64,000 nucleotides of DNA from Mayamaea pseudoterrestris (GCA_027923505.1 BROI01000001.1:2226001-2290000), one strand, 5' to 3'. Positions 1 through 11,063 are shown, counted from the stretch's first letter. The notes: generated from the sequence alone by a model not told the origin. Program-made: numbers and translations.

Positions 1-273
1 ACTCATGGCAAATGACTCCTATTCATATGGGGAAACTATACCGATACTCCAAGGCTTTCGTATCGTTTACCTAGCGGATGGACTTGCACAACGTAGTTCA
101 AAGTATACATTCTCAAACTAACTGTAAGGTTAATTGAACTACCTTAGCTGGAGAGCAATCACATATAAATTTGAGCAATCAGCCAAAAGCCGAATTCAAA
201 CGAGTATGATCATAATGCCACACTAGTTACTGCATGCAATCTTCTGCGCCACCAAGTCAAGCAATAATGTTGC

Positions 274-1001
274 CTAGCAGCACTGCTTCTTCGGCTGCGA
301 TCCTTGAGAAGCCTTGAGGTTGAGCCCTTGCTTATTTTGCTGCGGGCCACCCTGCCCATCTGCAACCAACCTGTCCTTGACAGCGCGGGCAATGCCTACA
401 AAGGAAGGGTCAACATTAATGTCATTCTTCGCCGAGCACTCCCAAAATGGAATATTGAATTCCTTGGCGAGTTTCTCTCCCTCTTCCGTGCTGACAACCT
501 TGTCGTCCAACATGTCGCACTTGTTCCCGACCAAAATCTTGTTAACATGTACATCCGCATGCTGCTGAATTTGTGAGATCCAATTGCGAATGCTCTCAAA
601 CGAGCGTCGGTCAGTAACGTCATACACGAGCAAAATTCCCTGCGCACCGCGAAAATAGCTTGTCGTAATTGTACGAAAGCGTTCCTGGCCTGCCGTGTCC
701 CAAATCTGAAGCTTGATGCGAGTTCCATCAATATCGACATTCTTAATTTTAAAATCAATGCCAATCGTAGTAATAAACGTCGGCGAGAACGAGTCGTTGG
801 CGTAACGGAGCAACAGCTGCAAAGCAAGTACGGAGCGAAAGGAATCGGTGAGACGCTGGTTCGAGCAAGATTACGCGGTCCATGTGTCCATGCAGCTGCA
901 GCTGCTAATGCTGTTAAACTCACGCAGGTCTTCCCAACTCCACTGTCACCGATCATTAGCAGCTTAATCTGCATATCGTATGGAGCGGAGCCTTGAGACA
1001 T
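274..1001 (-). CDS. Rab8/Sec4-type small GTPase
   Basis: Two exons (1001-924, then 816-274) joined across an intron with GTGAG donor and TTTGCAG acceptor give 206 aa. The P-loop GDSGVGKTC ends exactly at the splice junction and is followed by [10 protein letters not shown], so the intron position is well supported. G-motifs are all visible: effector loop [10 protein letters not shown], switch [17 protein letters not shown] and ECSAK. The protein ends QCC, a double-cysteine prenylation signal. The effector and switch II sequence fit the Rab8/Sec4 (plant RabE) group, which directs post-Golgi vesicles to the plasma membrane; Rab1 is the next closest option. The start codon is followed by [15 protein letters not shown], the normal Rab N-terminus. 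Family assignment is strong; the subfamily is inferred from motifs only. Confidence 0.93.
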
Positions 1002-1246
1002 CTTGAATATTATTAAAAGCAATGAGAAAACAGGCAGGAGCGTGCGGAAGCTTTTGCTGCAGCGGCGCTCCACTCGTCAAAATCGAAGGTGTTGGTCGAC
1101 GATGACGATGGTCATCCGTTGAACTAGCCGAGTTAGAGGGAAGGTTAATATTCTTAGCTAGCAACAGCAAGCCAGCCAATTCATTCATGTATGATAATGT
1201 ATGTTATTACTCATGTCAAACGATTACACAGCACTCTATTTCACTT

Positions 1247-2533
1247 TTAAGCATTGTCATTTGTCAATGGTTCTGGCAAGAGCGGAATACCAGCAATGAA
1301 CTGAATTACGGCTGCAGCGGATGGTCGACTCGATGGCACAAGATTCATACAAGCAGCTGCGATCTGGCCAATCGATTCAAGTACCTGCCTATGAGCCACT
1401 GGTCTTAGTTTTAGGTCCGCCTCGAATGGATTCTCGCCAAACAGGTTATCAAAAAGCACGTCGTTTGACATGCCGTTCGGATTCTTTCTCGTACCCTGGA
1501 GGCAGCCAGTTAACAGTTCAGCAGCAATCACACCGAACGAAAACATATCACTGGCAGCATCGTACTGACAAGACCCGCGTTCATAGCGAGGGCATCGATA
1601 TCCACGCGAGCCAAACACTGCTTCGCCCGAATGAAACCTGCCACGATCCGTTGCAATTAACCGACTCAGTCCGCAACCAGAAAGCTTGGCAACAGAGTAG
1701 TCGCTTGCGACAAAAATGTTGCTGGGATTGATATCGCCATGAAAGCTTGGCTTGCGACGAGATTGGTCGCCTTCGTGAACGTAGTGCAACGCTTGTGCAA
1801 TACAGAGCATGGTCTTAACTCGCAGGTTCCACGAAAAGGCCGTGCGAGCGTACTCATTTTCAAGAATATCACGGAGCGATTTGCGATTGCGCAAGTCGTA
1901 CAGGAAACAGTAGACGGATGGCCCTAGCAACTGCGCCGTTATTCGCATAATGTTGTCGTGCTGAATATGTTTCAACTCACCGACAACAGACGCTCGCACT
2001 TCATTCATCGCCCCTGCTGTATGCATGTAAAGGCTGCGGACCATTAAAGTGGCACCATCGAGTTCATCATCATGAGCGTCATAGATATTGCCGACGGAGG
2101 AATATGTGATGATTCGTTTCGGAGAAAAGTTGCTCGTCAGGAGATTAAAATACGCATGAGAGAGGTCAATGGCTGGTCCACCGCTTGCATCCATGGGCTG
2201 CTCCAAAACGTTCTTTAGCAAAGCTTTTTCATCATTCATTATAACATCATTGCCGGCTTCGTCGTCTTCTGCTTCTGCCTCGGTCAAATCAAATGAGATG
2301 CTTTCGAAGGCCGACGTTTGCCGCAGAGGCCTTGGTGGTGTGGGAGACATGATAATAGTTGGCCGCGACTTGGTGCTTTCCACCATTCGCTGTTGATCAT
2401 GTTGCCTGTGCTTCAGCAAAACATCCAAGATTCTAGCCCGGGCCTCTGACACTTGATTACTTGTTGTATCCAATACGCGCAAGCTTGGAATTTCGTCGAG
2501 CAGCTCCACGAATGCTCCAGCGCCGCCATCTCC
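1247..2533 (-). CDS. LRR-pseudokinase gene, C-terminal part (kinase-like domain), separated by a Copia insertion
   Basis: This is the 3' part of a host gene whose 5' part is at 7677-8788. It encodes the last leucine-rich repeat (IPSLRVLDTTSNQVSEAR), an acidic linker and a protein-kinase-like domain to the stop at 1247. The domain keeps the catalytic-loop Asp and Asn (HGDINPSNIF) and the helix F Asp (SDMFSFGVIAAELLTG). However, DFG is replaced by GCG (KLSGCGLSRL), the usual beta-3 VAIK-type Lys appears as Arg (LMVRSL), and APE reads as CPRYERG. Loss of the Mg-binding Asp suggests a pseudokinase. The reading frame is continuous with the 5' part once the element and one target duplication are set aside (about 797 aa in all). 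A transcript from this allele would have to cross about 5.1 kb of antisense retrotransposon, so the allele is probably inactive. Confidence 0.8.
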   Translation of the reverse strand, partial: GDGGAGAFVELLDEIPSLRVLDTTSNQVSEARARILDVLLKHRQHDQQRMVESTKSRPTIIMSPTPPRPLRQTSAFESISFDLTEAEAEDDEAGNDVIMNDEKALLKNVLEQPMDASGGPAIDLSHAYFNLLTSNFSPKRIITYSSVGNIYDAHDDELDGATLMVRSLYMHTAGAMNEVRASVVGELKHIQHDNIMRITAQLLGPSVYCFLYDLRNRKSLRDILENEYARTAFSWNLRVKTMLCIAQALHYVHEGDQSRRKPSFHGDINPSNIFVASDYSVAKLSGCGLSRLIATDRGRFHSGEAVFGSRGYRCPRYERGSCQYDAASDMFSFGVIAAELLTGCLQGTRKNPNGMSNDVLFDNLFGENPFEADLKLRPVAHRQVLESIGQIAAACMNLVPSSRPSAAAVIQFIAGIPLLPEPLTNDNA

Positions 2534-2836
2534 TGTTGAGAGTAAATACGTTTTGCATGAGACTTGGCTATGTAACTGATGGGAAAGTATATGTGCCCGA
2601 GAAGGGGCGAAGGGATTCGCTAAGTGGGTCCTAAGTAATTGAGTGAATGATACAGTCAGCTGTTCTGACTGTCTAAGTGGAGGTCCGTGGGCGACCGAGA
2701 TATAGGCTATGAGCGAAGTAGGTTGGCGAGGGTGCGGATGCACCTCGACCAGGTTTGAAATAATAAAGATCACTTTTCTATGGCAACAACAGGTTGTAGA
2801 ACATACTAGTAGCAATTTTCTGAAGACCTTCCAGCA
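2534..2836 (+). repeat. 5' LTR of the first Copia element
   Basis: 303 bp, TG...CA, identical by eye to the copy at 7374-7676. An AATAAA polyadenylation-type hexamer lies at 2762-2767. Downstream of the LTR the gag start is at 2910. No convincing tRNA primer-binding site was identified next to the LTR end. Confidence 0.95.
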
Positions 2837-2909
2837 TTTCTCGAGAAAGATTCGTGGACTGGGTCTCGGAAAGAAGTAAGAGAAAGGTCAGGAACAAGGA
2901 GACTGCGCC

Positions 2910-5900
2910 ATGACGGATACTATCAAGACGTCGGTGGGCAAGCTCGCTGAGTTCAGTGGAAACCAAGAGGACTTCATCACATGGAGACTAAGGTCAAACG
3001 CCGTATTGGCGTGCAACGAAGTGTTGCAATATTGTGGGACAACCAAGCATTCCAGTCTACCAAGGACGGAGGAATCAACGGACGTGTCGCCACACAGTGA
3101 CGCGCAAAAGTTAGCGGTCAAGAGGAACAGCAAGGCAGTCGCCATGCTGGTGCAGGCGTTCAAGAAGGATTCGCTATTGCTATTATATCACCAGTGCTGC
3201 ACGAGCGACTGGCCGACGGGTCTAGCCTCCGATCTCATGAAGAGGCTTCAAGACAGATACCAACCGAATGACGCATTGACGGGCATCGAGTTGGAGCAGG
3301 CTATTCAAGCCATCAAGGACGTATCAGCGACAAGTAATCCTGAAGTCCTATTCGATGCGATCGATCGGGTCGCCATCAAGTTCGCGACGTCAAGTGTTAA
3401 GCTCACTGAGTCGCAGAAGGAAGTAATCATCTGGCAGCGTTGTCAGAAAGTGTACGCAAACGTGCTGACGTCACTTCGCATCAACTATCGAGAGAGTCTA
3501 ACGACAGACCTGATGAGACAGAACATCCTCGATGAGTATCGCTCCCGTCACGGATGGAGTGACGAGAAGAAAGGGAATGACGACGACAGTGACAGTGGGG
3601 ATCAAGCGCTTGCGGCATTCACCGGCAACTGTAACAAGTGCGGAAAGAAAGGACATAAAGAACGCGACTGTCGTTTGAAGAAGAACAACAACAACAACAA
3701 TAATAACAGGAACAATAACAATGGAGGCAACCGGATCAACGGAAGCTGCAACAACTGCGGCAAGCCAGGACACAAGGCGGTCGATTGCTTCGACAAACCA
3801 GAGAATGCTGCGGCAAAGGCGGCATGGTTCAAGAAAATAAAGGGCAAAGAAAGGAACAATGGCGGAAGCGGCGGAAGCGGAAGCAATGGAGGTGGAAACA
3901 GAAACCAACAGCAAGCGAACGCTGGCTTCGAGTTCGTTTGTATGGCAGTCAACAGTATGTCGACGGTCAACAACGACAGCAGTCTTTGGATATCGGATAG
4001 CGCTTGTACAAGACATATAACAAACAACAAGGTTGGTTTGAGCAACACACGTCTGGTCGGCAACGGCGACGGAGTGAAAGGGATCAATGGCGAGCTACTC
4101 GAGTGTGAGCTCATTGGAGATTTAAAAGGGATCGTCTGCAACCAAGACGGAAAGGAATTGTACACGACGTTGATGAAACCAGTGCAGTATTCAAAGACGG
4201 CATACGGCAACCTCTTTAGTGAGGCCAAGATGATTAAGGAAGGATGGAGCATCACGAAGGAACGCGAGCGGACCATCATGAAGAAGGGAGAGCACAGGTT
4301 GGTGTTTGATATACCGATCCATCAAGGCGGTGGAGTCATGCACGCTATAAGAATCAAGCGTGACGAAAGCATAAAGAACGAGGTGGCAAATGCAGCTATC
4401 GATATAATGACTGTCCATGATCGACTCGGGCATCCAGGGCAAGAGATGACCAAGCAAGTGGCAGCGCATCTAGGATGGGAAGTCGAGGGGTCAATGACTC
4501 CATGCGCTTCATGCGCAGTTGGAAAGGCAAGACAAAAGAATATAAAGAGAGAAGAACCAGCAGGCAAGGCTGACGTACCGAACGGACGAGTCTTTGTGGA
4601 CTGCGCGGTATTAAAGGCAAGCGACAGCAGCAAGAAGATCAAGAAGAGCGTGTGGATTATGATCGTTGATGAGTACAGTGGACTCAAACATTCCTATTGT
4701 TGCGAAACAAAGGATCAAATGCCAAAGATAGTTTGCAGTCGCTTCTTGATTTGGAAGAACGAAGGCAAGCCAGTCAAGATCGTAAGGATGGACAACGCAG
4801 GCGAAAACCAAACATTAAAGGAGCTGGCGAATGGAACGGAGTACAATCTTGGAATTAAGTTTGAATTGACTGCGGCAAGAACGCCTCAGCAGAACCACTT
4901 GGTAGAGGTGGGTTTCAATACCATAAAGGGAAGGAGTCGGGCGTTGCTCTGTCGAGCAAACGTGCCGCAAGGCGTGCGATGGAAATTCATGCCACACTTG
5001 GTAGTAACGACTACTAAGCTTGAAGGATTGGCGGTCATTACTATTGACGGCGTCAAGCAAACTCGGTACGAGCACTGGGGAGCGGAGATTCCCGCATGGG
5101 CGCCGCAGCTGTCACTAAGATGGGGGAATGGCAGTCGTCGTTAAGACTGCAACCAAGACGACATCAAACGATATGGACAAGGAGCCATTGGAATGTTCAT
5201 TGGCTTATCGGATGAGCATGGAGGAGACGTGATTCAAGTATGGAATCCGAAGACGAATCGAGTCTGTCTAGTTAGAGACTGGTCGTCACTCAAACGCTGG
5301 TATTACAACGAACCCAACAAGGAGCTGCGTGAACTAAAGGAACAGCAGCAGCCAGAAGAATGGGAGTGGGACCCCGACGCTGAACTTGCGGAGCGCGAAG
5401 CTAAGGAAGAGCAAGAAGAAGAAGAAGAAGATGAAGAGGCCGAGCAAGAAGGAACGAATGAAGAGGAAGAAGGCGGCAGAAGCGGTACGACACGCTCAGG
5501 ACGCGCAGTAAATCCTCCTCGACGTTTGATTGAAGAGATGGCAGCGGCAGCATGGCATACTGAGGTTGCGGAGCGAGCGCTTGTCGTCTACCCTCAAGAG
5601 AATGAGTATAATGCGGGGATCCTACAAGCAATGGATACGGACGAGTACGTTCCGATATACAAGGAAGAGGTCAGCTGGGTTGGAGCAGGGATTGGTGGCG
5701 GATTCACCAACACCAACGAGCTGCAGACTATCAAGTACGAAGACGCAATGGCTGGTCCTAACAAGAAAGAATGGGAGGCAGCGCTCGATCGCGAGCGAGC
5801 GAACGTGGAAGGCAAAGGAACCTATGAGGTCGTGCCGCGTTCATCAATGCCAGCAGGAACGAAACTGATCGGCAACACATACGCTTTTAAGAAGAAAGCG

Positions 5901-7355
5901 AACGGCATTTACAAAGCCAGATTGGCAGCGCAAGGATTCATGCAGATTCCAGGCAAGCACTACAACCCCAAGCATGTGTCATCACCCGTCGTGATGGATT
6001 CGACGATACGCTTGGTGCTTGGCCTAATGCTGATGGCAGGATGGGGAGCAGAGATAATGGACGTGCGAGGCGCGTTCCTACAAGGAGAGTTTCTGGACAA
6101 CGAAGAGCTCTATATGAAGATGCCGAAAGGATTTGAAAAGCATCATCCACCTAACTCGGTGTGCAGAATGCTGCGGCCGTTGTACGGATTTATACAAGCG
6201 TCATACGCCTTCTGGGTGGCGCTATGGAAAGCGATGCAAAGGATGGGATACGCGAAGAGCAAGGCGGATCCATGCTTGTACTTTAAATGGACAGCAATTG
6301 GACTGTCAATCTGGATGAGCTTCATCGACGACTGTTTCAATACGGGTCCAGATAAGCTGATTGCAATTGCGAAGAACAAGATGAACGAAGAGTTCGATAT
6401 GGAGGATCTAGGGGAGATGAAAGAGTACGTCGGATGCAAGATTGAAAGGAATAGGGAGGAACGGTCCCTCAAGATTACTCAACCAGTCATCATTCAAAGC
6501 TTGAAGGACGAGTTTGAATTGTCAGAAGGAGGCGAGGAGCCTCGAACACCAGCAGAACCAGGAACGGTTCTAGTGAAAGGAAAGCCGACTGAGTCACCTG
6601 AGCTGCACTCTATGTACAGATCAGCTGTGGGCAAGCTGCAGTGGGTGAAGCGCCAGACGAGGGCGGATTTGGTTAACGCGGTAAGAGAGTTATCGAAGTG
6701 GGTATCGGGCCCATCGGCTGCTCATTTAAAAGCAGTCGACAGATGCATGAGGTACACTCTTGCAACAAAGAACAGAGGCGAGGTCATGAAGGCGGACGCC
6801 GAATGGGATGGAAGCCCAGAGCATGAGTTTGTTCTGTGGGCAGTGAGCGACTCTGATCACGCAAAGGATCCAGACAGTCGCCGCAGTATTACGGGGTATT
6901 GCACGTTTATGCACGGCATGCCTATCGTCAGAAAAGGGAAGCAACAGGAGTTTGTGACTCTATCGCCAACTGAGTCGGAGCTCGTTGGAGAAACGGAAGC
7001 GGTAAGGGACTTGCTCGCGCACAAGAAGCTGCTCGAGTCAATCGGTTTGAAAGTCAAGCTCCCAATGAAAGTCATGGGAGACAATAGAGGCGTCAAGGAG
7101 CTGATGGAGAATCAGTCTACAGGCGGGCGAACGAGGCACATTGATGTGCGCTATTACTTTCTGCGTGAGTTGCAGGAAGAAGGAATCATTGAGTTGGTTT
7201 GGATCCCAGGCAAGACGAACCCTGCGGATCTCTTCACCAAGAATTTGGGAGGAAGTGACTTTGAGCGTCACACGGCTCGATTCACTGGAGTGGACGAGTA
7301 CATGCGGTTGATAGACCGCGCTGGAGAAGAAGGCGTGAGCGCCGACGAGGAATAG
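2910..7355 (+). CDS. gag-pol coding region of the first Copia element
   Basis: The coding region starts with an ATG 73 bp after the 5' LTR. In order it shows a Copia gag core, an acidic stretch, two zinc knuckles (CNKCGKKGHKERDC and CNNCGKPGHKAVDC) separated by an Asn-rich linker made of AAC/AAT repeats, a protease-like WISDSACTRHI segment, the integrase zinc-binding head and core, an acidic Glu-rich linker, reverse transcriptase and a C-terminal RNase H ending in the TRHIDVRYYFLREL and PADLFTKNL region. It is nearly whole, with about one break. These proteins serve only the element's own copying and integration. Confidence 0.9.
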
Positions 7356-7373
7356 CCGTCTCATGGCGGAGCG

Positions 7374-7676
7374 TGTTGAGAGTAAATACGTTTTGCATGA
7401 GACTTGGCTATGTAACTGATGGGAAAGTATATGTGCCCGAGAAGGGGCGAAGGGATTCGCTAAGTGGGTCCTAAGTAATTGAGTGAATGATACAGTCAGC
7501 TGTTCTGACTGTCTAAGTGGAGGTCCGTGGGCGACCGAGATATAGGCTATGAGCGAAGTAGGTTGGCGAGGGTGCGGATGCACCTCGACCAGGTTTGAAA
7601 TAATAAAGATCACTTTTCTATGGCAACAACAGGTTGTAGAACATACTAGTAGCAATTTTCTGAAGACCTTCCAGCA
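7374..7676 (+). repeat. 3' LTR of the first Copia element
   Basis: 303 bp, identical by eye to 2534-2836. It follows a short purine-rich tract (GGCGGAGCG) that may be the polypurine tract. It is followed at once by the second copy of the TCTCC target duplication. Confidence 0.95.
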
Positions 7677-8788
7677 TCTCCAATCTGATTGCACGAAAGG
7701 TTCAAAATTTTGAGCCTCGTTTGTTGCTTCGTCTGCTTGGGTGTATCATTTGCGTCGATACCATTCTGCAGTGGCGAGCGCGATCCAACATCGTCTTCGT
7801 CCTCGTTTGACGCGTCACCCAGTTCGGTCAAATCTTCCTCTTCACTGCCGTCTCCGTCTCCGTCTTCGTCATCCTCACTCACGTCTTCCTCATATACTAG
7901 TCCATGCGCAATAGAGATACACCTAGAATTCTGAATCTTGTTGTTGGCTAGTTGAAGCACCTGCAGATTGGTCATGCCCAATAGCCGATCGCCCAAGTGC
8001 GCCGCCCCGGCATCCGTAATCTGATTGTTCTGCAAGTAGACTTCGCGCACAAGCGAACCATCCATTTCTCGAGCCAAGACTTCAACGCCAATGTCTCCAA
8101 TGTCATTATTCGCTAGATTCAAGTGTCGCAAATGATGCCAAAATGAAATGTGTTTGGCAATCTCAAGACACCCGTCATCCAGACAATTGTTGGAGGCTAG
8201 ATTGAGCGTATGTAGTAAATCAAGTCGTTGGAGCGGCTCAGCAAGCTTCCATATTCCATCATGTCCCATGGCATTGCTTTTAAGCAATAGTGTTTGTAAC
8301 GTCGTCGGCAACGAGAGTGACTGCGCCCCAAAATGGCCCATGGATGTATCACTCAAATCCAAGTGCACCAACGTCTTGTTCTTGGCCAAGTAATTTTCAC
8401 TCAGCATCTTGATTCCTCTTGGTCCCAATTTCCTATTACCAGCGAGCGAGAGTAGTGAAAGATGCTGAAAGTGATTCAAAATCTTGCAAAGTTTGCGCAA
8501 GGCGTTTGCCGAGAGTCCGATGGATGCCAATGTCAATTCTCGTAGCTGCTTCAGTGACACCAGCACCTCGCAAAGTTTACTAAACGTCTCTGACTCCAAC
8601 GTAATATCTATTATTGAGAATATCTGAATATCTTCGTTCTCGCTACTTCGATTGAGAATAGCGTCTAGAATATGTTGCAACGTTTCGTTGGAGCACGTCG
8701 CGTCGAGGTCCACGCTAGAGATTGTCGCGTTTGGATTGCGGAGCTGTTCCACAAGCTTTTCAGTTGTACTACCGGTAGTTGTCTCCAT
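7677..8788 (-). CDS. LRR-pseudokinase gene, N-terminal part (leucine-rich repeats), separated by a Copia insertion
   Basis: The 5' part of the gene continued at 1247-2533. The first ATG in frame is at 8788 (METTTGSTTEK). It encodes about eight leucine-rich repeats of the long ribonuclease-inhibitor type (for example LHTLNLASNNCLDDGC, LRHLNLANNDIGDIGV, VREVYLQNNQITDAGA, LQVLQLANNKI). These are interrupted by a strongly acidic loop (EEDVSEDDEDGDGDGSEEED) before a final repeat ILNLSCNQIGD at the insertion point. No signal peptide or membrane helix is seen, so a cytosolic scaffold or sensor with a kinase-like C-terminus is more likely than a plant-type receptor kinase. It is transcribed divergently from the hydrolase at 9022; the two start codons are 233 bp apart. 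Confidence 0.82.
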
Positions 8789-8908
8789 GATCAGACACTG
8801 GACGTTTACGAAAGCTATCAACGACGAGTGCTTCTTCTTCTTGGAGAGGCATGCGGAGACGGTTTCGGACGCAGCTCCAAGTAGTTACGGTGCGACATAA
8901 AGATCGAA

Positions 8909-8916
8909 TACCGGTA
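8909..8916. promoter_or_regulatory. TACCGGTA palindrome in divergent promoter
   Basis: Perfect palindromic octamer in the 233-bp divergent interval between the LRR gene (start 8788) and the hydrolase (start 9022). Another copy (8770-8777) is within the first codons of the LRR gene. The octamer recurs in other intergenic regions of this window. A regulatory role is an inference. Confidence 0.3.
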
Positions 8917-9021
8917 CGATGAGCTACTCTGCGCAATTGAGGTGATCGAATCTCTCGTCTCACAGAATTCACAGTCAATCCAAAGCCGCCATTGCTACAG
9001 CAAGCTTCAAAATCGTAGTGG

Positions 9022-9951
9022 ATGCTTTCAATGCTAGTGTTGGTCATACTGAGCATTATCTCTATTGCTGATTGCAGTGCGTTTGAACCTACCGCTGCTT
9101 CAAGCAATCAACAAGTATTTCGTCGCGACTCTTTGACGTATCGGCACATTCCATGCTCTGATGTTAATACCAGCAAAGCAAGTCGATTGAATGTCCCTCT
9201 CATAATAATACCTGGATTTGCACAATCCATAGACTTGTACATGCCACATCTTCCAGCGCTCACTCAAAAACGGAGTGTCATTGTCTTCCAAGCCATGGGG
9301 ACTGGGACAAAAGCATTTCCTTCGGACGTATCCTTGCCGGCCCAAGTCAAGGCGCTCGCAACAATATTGGATTACGAATTTGGTAATGATACGCAAGTAG
9401 ACATTGCTGGGTTCAGTATGGGTGGTCGCATCGGCTTGGCGGCAGCTTGTCTACTCCAAGGCCGCATCCGCAAGTTGCACGTGACAGGCGTTGGACTGCA
9501 AACCAGCGAACATGCTCAAGTTCACTACCATGCTTGGAAGGAGTTGCTGCGAGAAGAACATCTACAAGGCTTTGCTTGGAGTGTGCTTTTGTCATCCTAC
9601 CATGCATCGTTTTTGCTGCAACATCAAAATCACCTTGTGTCTTGGGCGGAGTCACTTTCCGGATCGCACATGCACACGCCTCAAGGATTGCTTGCGCTGC
9701 TTGAACAGACACACAATCCAAAATGGAGCGTCGAGAAAATGGCAAGTCAGCTGCCAGGAACCTGCAAAATTCACTTGATGGTGGGGCAAAACGATCAGAT
9801 GGCTTCATTGGGAAGTGTGCAGGCACTGAGCGCGAAGTTGATCCTTTCGGAGGACCTACTGACAGTTGTTTCCACGTGTGGCCACGTTGTTCCCATGGAG
9901 TCGCCTCGAATTTGGAGAAACAGTATCTTGCAATTTTTGGACGATGCTTGA
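9022..9951 (+). CDS. alpha/beta-hydrolase fold protein, secreted or plastid-targeted
   Basis: 309 aa, single exon. A hydrophobic N-terminal segment (MLSMLVLVILSIISIADCSAF) is a clear signal peptide. The -CSA/FEP junction resembles the heterokont plastid motif with Phe at +1, so plastid delivery is possible. The hydrolase core follows: strand PLIIIPGF, nucleophile elbow GFSMGG (Ser near residue 133), acid in VGQNDQM (near 257) and the catalytic His in CGHVVPMESP (near 288), so the triad appears complete. Families with this pattern include esterases, lipases, and MenH- or BioH-like enzymes; the substrate cannot be read from sequence. It ends at 9951 with no clear downstream partner. The start has an in-frame second Met three codons later, which would shorten the signal peptide slightly. 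Confidence 0.85.
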   Translation: MLSMLVLVILSIISIADCSAFEPTAASSNQQVFRRDSLTYRHIPCSDVNTSKASRLNVPLIIIPGFAQSIDLYMPHLPALTQKRSVIVFQAMGTGTKAFPSDVSLPAQVKALATILDYEFGNDTQVDIAGFSMGGRIGLAAACLLQGRIRKLHVTGVGLQTSEHAQVHYHAWKELLREEHLQGFAWSVLLSSYHASFLLQHQNHLVSWAESLSGSHMHTPQGLLALLEQTHNPKWSVEKMASQLPGTCKIHLMVGQNDQMASLGSVQALSAKLILSEDLLTVVSTCGHVVPMESPRIWRNSILQFLDDA

Positions 9952-10410
9952 TAAGCCGACACACCCGTCATTCTCTAGTGGCATTCGATGACTCGCCCGC
10001 ACAGGACTCCTTGCTGGAAGTATGCATCGTTTACCTTCCGCCATCACTTTACCGTACGTACGGCAAGAGCATGAAAGCATGTGATGGCCGACTAACCGTT
10101 CGAGTGTCAGAAAATGAGCGACCATATGCAATTTCGACAAGGGAGTTGACAGCATCGGCGGACGGCAAATCGTCCGTGAAATTCATTGCTTGAATTGCTC
10201 AAGATACGCAGTATAAGAGTAATATATTTAACAGTTGATATTACTTTTTTAATGTGTAAATAGTGTAGTTTATCGTGATGCATATGCATCGACTCTTTGG
10301 TCATCATTACCTTCTGTCGTCAAGGTTTCTACGCGGAGAATCAGTGTGATCTCGTATAAGTCGTTTCCACATTGACGCAAAACCTGCAAACCCTGCAAAC
10401 GCAGTCAGCT
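9952..10410. other. intergenic, no supported gene
   Basis: 459 bp between the hydrolase stop and a small minus-strand ORF. Weak open frames on both strands run into it from the hydrolase but show no motif. The stretch from 10200 to 10300 is A/T-rich and could hold transcript ends. Confidence 0.5.
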
Positions 10411-10755
10411 TTAAATCGTCTTGGTTTGCTGCAGTTGAATCTTTTGGCTCCGATGACGATTAGGTGTTCGTGGAGGAGAATCTTTGCTTTCGTCGGCCGT
10501 ATACGCTGAGAAGCTTTCCCAGCTACTGTGCAGCAGACAGCATTTGCTGTCGGTGCTTGCATGCATTCCACTCTCAGCGTATGGTAATCGAGCGAGACGT
10601 TCCGATAGAGAGGCGATATGGTCTTGTGACGCACATGGCGAAAGAGTAGACGTTTGCAGCTCACTTGAAGCGCCATCATATGCATCGCAAGTACGCCGAG
10701 CGATGCTTATGGTCCGCTTTGGAATATTTGGTGTAATGTCGGCCTTCTCTGTCAT
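10411..10755 (-). CDS. small hypothetical protein
   Basis: 114 aa, starting at an ATG in good context (ACCATGACAG) with an in-frame stop two codons upstream, so the start is natural if the gene is real. Composition is rich in Ser, Thr and Arg, with segments such as SQDHIASLSERLARLP and KDSPPRTPNRHRSQK, and no recognised domain. It could instead be the last exon of a longer minus-strand gene taking in 10839-11063 and 11293-11940, but no splice pair keeping frame was convincing. Unrecognised. Confidence 0.35.
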   Translation of the reverse strand: MTEKADITPNIPKRTISIARRTCDAYDGASSELQTSTLSPCASQDHIASLSERLARLPYAESGMHASTDSKCCLLHSSWESFSAYTADESKDSPPRTPNRHRSQKIQLQQTKTI

Positions 10756-10838
10756 GGTTTATATTGTGTGTACTCGTAATTTTCGTATACCGTCAATGGC
10801 AGTCAAATAAAACGACAGGACCGAACGAGTAAAAATTG

Positions 10839-11063
10839 TCAGTGGGCAAGATTCCGTGAGGAACACTCAAGAATATCCGAGACATTTGCTTCGCTTGGTT
10901 CTTGTTTGAGTCTTGGGCATAAATACAAATACGAAGAGCAGCTATCTATGCTCACAATCGATATTTTCAACTTCAATATACGACTGCATGGGCCGGCCGT
11001 GGAGTCGATGGACATGCGCCGAAGCAGCTCCACCAATGGAACATCATGGCTAGCTACAAGCAT
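10839..11063 (-). CDS. possible internal exon or small ORF, unrecognised
   Basis: 74-codon open frame beginning LVASHDVPLVELLRRMSID, with a protein-like mix of residues. An acceptor-like ATTATCGTAG lies just upstream of its first codons. It may be an exon of a multi-exon gene running from 11940 to about 10411. The exon chain could not be fixed by eye, because no donor in the upstream frame gave the right phase. Confidence 0.22.
   Translation of the reverse strand: MLVASHDVPLVELLRRMSIDSTAGPCSRILKLKISIVSIDSCSSYLYLCPRLKQEPSEANVSDILECSSRNLAH

Larger units (their letters stand above)
2534..7676 (+). mobile_element. Ty1/Copia LTR retrotransposon, young and nearly whole
   Basis: A 5143-bp element bounded by two 303-bp LTRs (2534-2836 and 7374-7676) that read identically, each beginning TG and ending CA, and flanked by a perfect 5-bp target duplication TCTCC (2529-2533 and 7677-7681). 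Internal order is gag with two CCHC zinc knuckles, aspartic protease, integrase (HxxxH-CxxC head, then the catalytic core), reverse transcriptase and RNase H, which is the Copia order. Coding is almost continuous, with about one break. Identical LTRs mean a recent insertion. It lies antisense within the coding sequence of the LRR-pseudokinase gene. The RNase H region resembles that of the second element at 14147-18560, so both belong to related, diatom-type (CoDi-like) Copia lineages; the lineage call is an inference. Confidence 0.96.

Noticed and set aside
9723-10193. Plus-strand frame overlapping the hydrolase 3' end
   Set aside because: It overlaps a gene with a complete catalytic triad in another frame and the non-overlapping tail has no motif.
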